A stretch of DNA of 64,000 nt from Riptortus pedestris (taxonomy: Eukaryota > Arthropoda > Insecta > Hemiptera > Alydidae): the NCBI GenBank assembly GCA_019009955.1, contig CM032228.1, positions 259,838,001-259,902,000 on the forward strand, written 5' to 3'. The first letter of the stretch is position 1. The number at the start of each line of letters is the position of its first letter. Shown here piece by piece: positions 57,002 to 64,000 of this stretch. Made by a program: the position numbers and the translations under genes. The notes beneath the pieces were generated by a model. That model was not told the DNA's origin and ran no database searches. It worked only from the letters and a program-made list of their open reading frames with translations.

Positions 57002-57702
57002 CTGTCATTACATACTACCATCCTTTCGTTATTATAGATGTAGGATAGATATATAGCTGTCAACACATACTACCATCCTAATGTTATTATAGACACAGGA
57101 TAGATATATAGGTATCAACTCATACTACCATCCGCTCTTTATTATTGACACAGGATAGACACATAGCTATCAACTCATACTACCTTCCTCTCGTTATTAT
57201 AGACACAGGATAGATATATAGCTGTCAACTCATACTACCATTTTTTCGTTATTATAGATGCAGGATAGATATATAGCTGTCAATTCATACTACCATCCTC
57301 TCGTTATTATAGACACAGGATAGATATATAGCTGTCAACTCATACTACCATCCTCACGTTATTATAGACACAGGATAGATATATAGCTGTCAACTCATAC
57401 TACCATCCTCACGTTATTATAGACACATGATAGATATATAGCTGTCAACTCATACTACCATCCTCACGTTATTATAGACACAGGATAGATATATAGCTGT
57501 CAACTCATACTACCATCCTCACGTTATTATAGACACAGGATAGATATATAGCTGTCAACTCATACTACCATCCTCACGTTATTATAGACACAGGATAGAT
57601 ATATAGCTGTCAACTCATACTACCATCCTCACGTTATTATAGAAACAGGATAGATATATAGCTGTCAACTCATACTACCATCCTCACGTTATTATAGAAA
57701 CA

Positions 57703-57704
<2 letters not shown>
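57001..57704. repeat. 55-bp satellite (second family), continuation, about 13 copies
   Basis: Same monomer as 48,690-55,459. The last eight copies are nearly identical (CTCACG, ATATAG, GACACAGG type). It ends at GAAACAGGATATATATAT, where the TA core has expanded. Confidence 0.95.

Positions 57705-57758
<54 letters not shown>
57705..57758. repeat. (TA)n between satellite and non-LTR element
   Basis: TA repeat joining the last 55-bp monomer to the 5'-truncated end of a non-LTR retrotransposon. Confidence 0.9.
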
Positions 57759-57759
<1 letters not shown>

Positions 57760-57769
<10 letters not shown>

Positions 57770-58331
57770 TATTTCAGGGAAATGAAAGTTTTTCTCGAAC
57801 TCAAATTATCTTGGCAAAAAAAATAATTTTGCAGTATTAATTTCGAATTTAAGTAATAAAGATATTACTGTAATAGAAATAAAGGTAGCTTCTTCGTCAT
57901 TTATAATCATAAGCGCATACTTCGACATCCAGTCAGATATAAACACTGATCTCATTCATTTGACCAGAATTACCCACATTTTTAAAGGTCATAAAATAAT
58001 AATGGGAATTGATTCAAATGCTCGATCAAAATTATGGTATGATATACAAACAAACCAACGTGGTCGAAGACTAGAAGAATTTATAATATCAAATAATCTG
58101 CTTATAATTAATCAAAATCAGGGTCTTCCGACTTTTGATGGACCACGAGGGTGTAGCAATATTGATTTGACTTTAACTTCTTTTAATTTAATAAGTTATT
58201 TAACCAATTGGAAAATCGAAACTAAAGAAAATTTCTCTGATCATTTAACACTATCGTTTGATTTATTAATGACTGAGCAAAAGCAAAACATTTTAATTAA
58301 TAAAATTAATTTTTTAGCAAAAAAATTTTAA
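57760..58331 (+). pseudogene. I/R1-type endonuclease domain, 5'-truncated
   Basis: A readable frame starts at about 57,829 (AVLISNLSNKDITV), well into the domain, so the N and E motifs are lost. Present are IIISAYFD, IIMGIDSNARSKLWYD (D-x-N motif), GLPTFDGPRGCSNIDLTLTS and NFSDHLTLSFDL (the S-D-H motif). The frame breaks at 58,320-58,335 in an A/T run. With the neighbouring RT and RNase H it forms one element with a complete 3' end. 5' truncation is normal for target-primed insertion. Confidence 0.85.
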
Positions 58332-58339
58332 TTCGCTAC

Positions 58340-59930
58340 GATTTAACTTACAAAATACAGAATGAAGATTGGGAACATTTTGATTCAACACTGAGAGAAC
58401 TAGTATCCAAAGAGTTTAATATCACTGGTGACTTGGACTACGCTCTTACCGAGTACCTAAGAACTAATAATTTGAACAGTACTATAGAAAAATTTTCTAC
58501 AACTTTGACGAAAGCTTATAACAAATCTTTTAAAATTTGTAATAAATTCAAAATTCATAACAATAAGAAAACATATAGTCCCAAACCGTGGTGGGATGAT
58601 ACCCTAAACAATTTAAGGAAACAAGCTAATAAACTTCGTAGACTTTATTAATCCACTAAAAATGATGAAACTTTACGAATAACAAGAAAAGAGATGTATT
58701 TAAAACATAGACAGCTCTATAAACAAACCATACGTAAAAACAAATTAAATTCTTGGAAGCATTATTGTAGCAATATAGATCCCAGCCAAATATGGGGATG
58801 GACTTATAAATTTCCTGCAGGAAAACTAAAAAAAGAATTTTCATTAACTACGTTAATGAAAGATGATGGATCATACACATCCTCGATTACCGAAACTTAT
58901 GAATATCTATTGAATACACTGATAAAAAGTGACGACCAAAGTACAGACAATGACCAACATAAACAATTTAGATTAGTTGCACTCGTAGAACCAGAAACTC
59001 AGAATGACTTGCCTTTAACTGACACAGAAATCACTGACATTATAAACAACCTAAAAAGAAATAAGGCACCTGGAATTGACGGGATTACGGGTGACATTTA
59101 TAAGCAAGTATTTAATATATTTCCAGAATTTATTAAATATATGTACAAAAGCTGTTTTAAAAAATGAACTTTTCCTGATAGATGGAAATGGTCCAAGTTA
59201 ATATTTATTAATAAACCAGGAAGACGTGATTGTACTGCCTCCTCTGTACGTCCCATATCACTAATCCCTACAGCTGGAAAGGTACTGGAAAAGATACTTT
59301 ATAGAAGATTATCACACTCTTTGTATTCTCATTCGTTAATGCAACCAAATCAATTTGGATTAACGCCCCAAACATCTACCACAGATGCCCTTCAGAAAAC
59401 GTATACATTTATTGAAGAAGCATTGAACGTCGGTAATCATACTGTTCTAATATCATTAGATATAAAAGGAGCATTTGATAACGCTTGGTGGCCCTCAATC
59501 TTACTGACCTTACGTAGACTAAATTGCCCTCGTAATTTATATAAACTAGTTCGACATTTTTTTCAGAACAGGAAGACTTACATTACAACACCGACAATTA
59601 CTTTTCACAAAGTACAATCATTAGGTACTCCGCAAGGCTCATGTCTTTCCCCATTATTGTGGAATTTAATTGTGAATAACCTACTACGAAACGAATTACC
59701 TCGTAATATAGAAATCATAGCTTTTGCAGATGACATTATTATTCTGATAAAATCCAAATTGTTTACAGAAATTCAAGTATTAATTAATATAATTACCCGC
59801 ATTACTGACTTGTGGGCAAAAGAGCACAAACTCCAATTTAATACTAACAAATGTAATTACATTATTTTTTCTAAAAAAAAGATCAATTCCTCTTCTTACC
59901 ACACGCATTCAAGGCCAACAAATAAATAGG
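58340..59930 (+). pseudogene. I/R1-type reverse transcriptase, interrupted
   Basis: Pieces in one main frame: SPKPWWDDTLNNLRKQANKL (linker), QIWGWTYKFPAGKL, IINNLKRNKAPGIDGITGDI (motif 0/1), then after a TGA at 59,165 SVRPISLIPTAGKVLEKILY and NQFGLTPQTSTTDALQ. Motif A is LISLDIKGAFDNAWWPSILL, motif B LGTPQGSCLSPLLWNLIVNN and the catalytic motif C IAFADDIIILIK, followed by LQFNTNKCNYIIFSKKK. Stops at 58,651 and 59,165 and a frame change near 59,890 inactivate it. The catalytic residues themselves are intact. Confidence 0.92.
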
Positions 59931-61280
59931 GTAACTACATTAAAATATCTGGGAGTAATTTTTGATGAAAAATTAAAATGGAGCACTCATATTGACCAAC
60001 TGCAAAACAAACTGCTTAGACTTATACATAACCTCTCCTTAGTTTCAAAATTGAAATGGGGACTCCCATCTCATTTTACCCGCTTTGACTTACGGACTAA
60101 ACATCTGGCATCATGGACTAAACAGACAATACAATTTGAAAAAACAACAGAGAGTACAAAGATTGATGGCCCTAATAATAATAGAAGGTTTTAAAACAAT
60201 ATCTTATGACGCAGCATGTGTATTAGGTAAATTAATACCAATAGATCTCATTGCAAAGCAGTACGTAACTCAATTCTCTCTTTTGAAAACCTCAACAGCC
60301 AACTCGAACTATCTCCCTGAAGAAATAGAAAGAGATATCCATTATAAGGACTGGCTCCATCCGTCGTTATATCCAAGTATTTGTTTAAACCCATGCAATA
60401 ATGCCGAAATAAGCATTTATACTGATGGCAGTAAGGATGATACCCAAGTCGGTTGTGCTTTTGTAGTTTTTGAAAGAGATGAACTAATAGAAATACAAAA
60501 ATTCAGACTTGGAAAACTGTGTACCAATAATCAGGCAGAAAAAATTGCAATCATAAATAGTTTACTGTACATAGACGACAAACAACCTTCAACACACATC
60601 AACATTTACACTGATAGCAACAATTCTTTACAATCACTTCAAAATTATACAATTCATGACCCTTTGACAGAAAAAATCAGACAGTTACTTACAAGACTTA
60701 AACAAAATAATGCACACATACACTTTTGATGGATTAAAGGGCATTCGGGAATTTTGGGAAACGATCTCGCTGATTTATCGGCAAAATCAGCGTCAAAAGA
60801 TACCAATATTCCAGAATGCTACAACAAAATAACAAAATCACACTTAAAAACACAATTACTTACTGACACAATTAACACATGGCAACAGAAATGGAATACG
60901 ACTATGAAAGGACAACATTTAAAGATATTTATTCCAGACATTAAAGAGTACTTAGGACAAAAATTAATATCAACAGACTTTTACTTGACACAATTATTAA
61001 CTGGACACGGAAAAACAAATTCTTACTTTAATCGTTTTGGCCTAATAGATCAACCAAACTGTTCCTGCGACTTAACTACTGAACAGACATACAGACACTT
61101 GCTCTATGACTCCAGACTACTAACGGACCAAGAGAAGACTTTAAATCCCAATTAAAATGCCAACAAGAAAATTGGCCTGTTGAGGAAAAACTATTATTCT
61201 ATAAACATAATAAACCATTAAAAAAGTTTGCTGAAGAAATGTATGACTTCTTGAACTACTTGAAACTGAAATACAGTTAA
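59931..61280 (+). pseudogene. I/R1-type RNase H and C-terminal region
   Basis: After YLGVIFDEKLKWSTHI (RT thumb) comes a frame (60,085-60,729) with ISIYTDGSKDDTQVGCAFVV, LCTNNQAEKIAIINSLLYI and INIYTDSNNSLQSLQ, the D, E and D motifs of RNase H. A TGA at 60,727 precedes WIKGHSGILGNDLADLSAKS, the fourth motif with the conserved His and Asp. The C-terminal part has QLLTGHGKTNSYFNRFGL and DQPNCSCDLTTEQTYRHLLY, a C-x-C-x8-H variant of the terminal zinc motif. The last TAA is at 61,153, and coding-like sequence continues to about 61,280 in another frame. Confidence 0.9.
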
Positions 61281-61512
61281 ATTAATTATTCAGCATTGAA
61301 TCCAAATTTTGTTTTAGTTTATCTTTTCTTATTTCTTTTTCTTTTTCTTTGTTGTAAATAATTTTATTGTATAAATATTTTATGTTATTATAGTTTAAAA
61401 AAAAAAAAATGTTATGTATCAAGCACACGTTATGTACTAATTACTGTACGGGACGTGTAGCTAATAAACTCCCTTCCTGTAGGGTTACTTCAGGAAGGAA
61501 ATAAATAAATAA

Positions 61513-61516
<4 letters not shown>
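61281..61516 (+). other. 3' UTR and tail of the I/R1-type element
   Basis: Non-coding end with T- and A-rich runs, then an 8-bp perfect hairpin (CCTTCCTG at 61,472-61,479 with CAGGAAGG at 61,491-61,498) just before an AATA/AAAT-type tail at 61,499-61,516. A hairpin beside a simple-repeat tail is what such elements use for recognition by their reverse transcriptase. That role is inferred here. Confidence 0.65.

Positions 61517-61564
<48 letters not shown>
61517..61564. repeat. (TA)n between non-LTR tail and Helitron 3' end
   Basis: TA repeat joined on the left to the AAAT tail and on the right to a minus-strand Helitron CTAG end. Confidence 0.9.
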
Positions 61565-61565
<1 letters not shown>

Positions 61566-63352
61566 TAGCTCAGATACCCGGCTTCGCTCGGGAATTCATT
61601 TGAGGCTGAATGGTGATGGCATTTTTTGGCAAGGCTTTAGTTTGCACAATATTTTCACCTTTACCCGACCCACTATTTAGGATTAACACCCGTTGTTGGC
61701 ATTTGTTAATAATAAAATTAATTTTTTATGTAAGTCTTCACTGTCCTGCATATTGTCATATTTCCCGTCTCCTGTGCATTATGCATAGATCTCAGTTATT
61801 AAGCACAAAATATTGTGGTGAAACGAAATATCACCAGTATTAATTTCAGTCCTCCCTTATAACTCCCACTCCTGCCCGTCCCTAGAAATGTTAGTATGGC
61901 TTATTATAAGGAAAGAGTTAGTGCTAATACACATACCGAGTTTTATTTATTTCGGCTGGGTCTTTTGTCCCAAATGAAAATTGTTCACTTCCGCTATAGG
62001 TTTTAGCGTATAACTCGTTTATAATACGGTATACGAAAAAAGTTTGTAAAACAACTGAGGAAAGAAAGAGGGAGTGAGAAAGGTTCTAGATTACAGGAAG
62101 GTCTCCCCACCCGTCCCTGACGCTCCAGGTTAACCAACAGAACATGACTAACGGCTAACTCTAATTCCGCTAACATTACCTTATATTCAGATTCTATTTT
62201 CAATTCTAATTATGTATGTTTAAATACTTTAGTTTTTTGTGAATTAATTGATGTTTTAAACACATTAAAGGATGAAATTACTTACTTCCGATTAATTAAT
62301 GTTCCAGTGAAAGACAGAGGAAGGGGGGGAGGGGGAGTAATATACTTTGCTCCTCATGAAACAGCTACTTGTTTTTAAAATGCTTCATACAATTGAAATG
62401 TTCTTGTTTATCGTCATGTTCATAATAGCCGAAAAACCAATAGGAAACGAAATACCGCTATTATTAATTTCAGGCATTCCTTATAACCCCCACTCCTGCC
62501 CGTGCCTAGAAATGTTGATATGGTTTGTTATAATGAAAGCGTTAGTGCTAATACACATACCGAGTTTTATTTATTTCGGTTGGGTCTATTGTCCCAAATA
62601 AAATTGTTCACTTTCGCTATAGATTTCAGCGTATATCTCGTTTATAATTCAGTATACGAAAAAAGTGTATATGATAAAAGTTACTCTAAATAACAAAATA
62701 AACAACTTTTGTTATGTTCATATTTACCGAAAAACCAATAGGAAACGAAATATCGCTAATTTTAATTTCAGGTCTCCCTTATAACCCCCACTCCTGCCCG
62801 TCCCTAGAAATGTTGGTACGGCTTGTTATAATGAAAGCGTTAGTGCTAATAGATATACCGAGTTTTACTTAGTTCGGTTGAGTGTTTTGTGCCAAATAAA
62901 ATTGTTGACTCCCGCTATAATTTTTAGCGTATAACTCATTTATGCTTCCGTATCCGGCGAAAGTGTATATAACAAAAGTTACTCTAAATAACAAAATAAA
63001 TAACTTTTGTTATGTGCATATTTGCCGAAAAACCAATAGGAAACGAAATATCGCTATTTTTCATTTCAGGCCTCCCTTATAACCCCCACTCCTGTTTGTC
63101 TTAGAGAATAATAATATAGCCTAAAGTCTAAGTTGGGCTAGTAGTAATATACATACCAATTTTCATAAAATTCGGTTCAGCCGTTTATGCGTGAAAAGGT
63201 AACAAACAAACAAACAAACAAACAAACAAACAAACAAACAAACATACACGAAAGAAACAAAATGCAGTTTTGGTGTCTATGACATGTGAAACGAAAAGTT
63301 ATCGTGAAATTTCGCGAAAAAAATCAATGTACAGACAGAGGTTTCAATTTTA
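61565..63352 (-). mobile_element. Helitron (family A), complete, about 1.79 kb, minus strand
   Basis: The left edge CTAGCTCAGATACCCGGCTT is the minus-strand 3' end. The right edge AAATCAATGTACAGACAGAG, GTTTCAATTTTAT is the 5' end, preceded inward by a (CAAA)n run at 63,205-63,242. At least four modules of about 297 bases (CCCCCACTCC near 61,865, 62,485, 62,785 and 63,083). A non-modular stretch of about 300 bases lies at 62,050-62,345. Confidence 0.85.
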
Positions 63353-63360
63353 TATTTCTA

Positions 63361-64000
63361 CTAGCTCAGATACCCGGCTTCGCCCGGGAATTCATTTGAG
63401 GCTGAATGGTGATGGTATTTTTTAGCAGGCTTTACATTGCACAATATTTTGACATTTACCCGTCCCAGTGTTTAGGATTGATACCCGTCGTTGCCGGTGA
63501 TTTACTAATAATAGAATTATTTGTTCGATAATTTCTTCACAGTCTTTCGATATTTTTATATTTCCCTTTCCTTTCTCTTATACATGTAAATATGGTGAAT
63601 TATTTATTTGAGGCCTCCCTTATAAACCCCCTCCCGTTCGACCTATAAAATTTTAATATAACTTATAATCATGGAAGAATTAATGCTAATTGACATACCG
63701 AGTTTTGTTAAGTTTGGTTCAGCCGTTAGTGCCCGCTAAATTTTTTACGTAGAACTCATTTATACTTAGGTATACGACAAAAGTGTATATAACAAAAGTT
63801 ACTCTAAATAACAAATTAAACAACTTTTGTTTATGTTTATATTTGCGGAAAAAACCAATAGGAAACGAAATATCGCAATTTTTAATTTCAGGCTTCCCTT
63901 ATAACCCCCAACTCCTGCCCGTCTATAGAAATGTTGGTATGGCTTATAATAATGAAGGCCTCAATGCTAATACACATACCGAGTTTTATTTAGTTCGGTT
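63361..64000 (-). mobile_element. Helitron (family A), minus strand, runs off the window
   Basis: Starts CTAGCTCAGATACCCGGCTT only about 9 bases after the 5' end of the preceding Helitron, in the same orientation. Modules at about 63,600 and 63,895. The 5' end lies beyond position 64,000. Confidence 0.8.

Noticed and set aside
48690..57705. Repeat-plus-variable-segment pattern resembling repeats and spacers
   Set aside because: The variable positions are a few two- or three-state substitutions inside one 55-base monomer, not independent spacers.
62347..62693. Short hydrophobic frames in Helitron modules (for example MLLMKQLLVFKMLHTIEMF)
   Set aside because: They lie in repeated non-coding Helitron modules and similar frames recur with stops in the other copies.

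Overview
The window looks like repeat-dominated, AT-rich, intron-bearing-type eukaryotic DNA, most likely from an arthropod and probably an insect. The evidence is the transposon mix (Jockey-type and R1/I-type non-LTR retrotransposons, a Gypsy-group LTR element, a Polinton/Maverick remnant, non-autonomous Helitrons, a mariner-type end), a THAP-domain pseudogene, and the absence of any bacterial-style operon. The species cannot be named from the sequence. I see no intact host gene; every long coding region is a broken transposon gene.

Layout. 1-1,080: a 26-bp minisatellite nested in a 79-bp repeat. 1,081-3,016: nothing recognised. 3,017-4,710: fragments of a Helitron family (here C) and two small dispersed families (here D and E). 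4,714-9,547: three unrelated tandem arrays (46, 100 and 55 bp) abutting end to end. 9,830-11,254: a composite Helitron C. 11,281-15,735: three more abutting arrays (34, 49 and 61 bp). 15,894-18,450: Helitron and D/E debris. 18,640-32,925: a Jockey-type element on the minus strand, split by an insertion of about 11 kb (19,605-30,570) that is flanked by a 13-bp target duplication. The insertion is an R1/I-type element that itself holds a Polinton remnant, a Gypsy element and a D element. 32,926-34,668: two Helitrons head to head. 34,669-37,930: the least repetitive part, with a perfect long hairpin and a THAP pseudogene. 37,936-48,460: a chain of Helitrons joined through (TA)n tracts, with a 42-bp minisatellite at 41,527-41,998. 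48,690-57,705: a 55-bp satellite interrupted by a composite Helitron C. 57,760-61,510: a 5'-truncated non-LTR element with RNase H. 61,565-64,000: two Helitrons in tandem.

Overall, tandem arrays fill nearly 30 percent of the window and transposon remnants most of the rest. No Helitron Rep/helicase is present, so all Helitrons here are non-autonomous. The most interesting points are the TSD-supported nest at 18.6-32.9 kb, a CARD-like reading frame inside the Polinton remnant, a Helitron insertion into a satellite whose unoccupied monomer survives next door, and a small element family (D) with hairpins just inside both termini. Coordinates of repeat edges are read by eye and may be off by a few bases.
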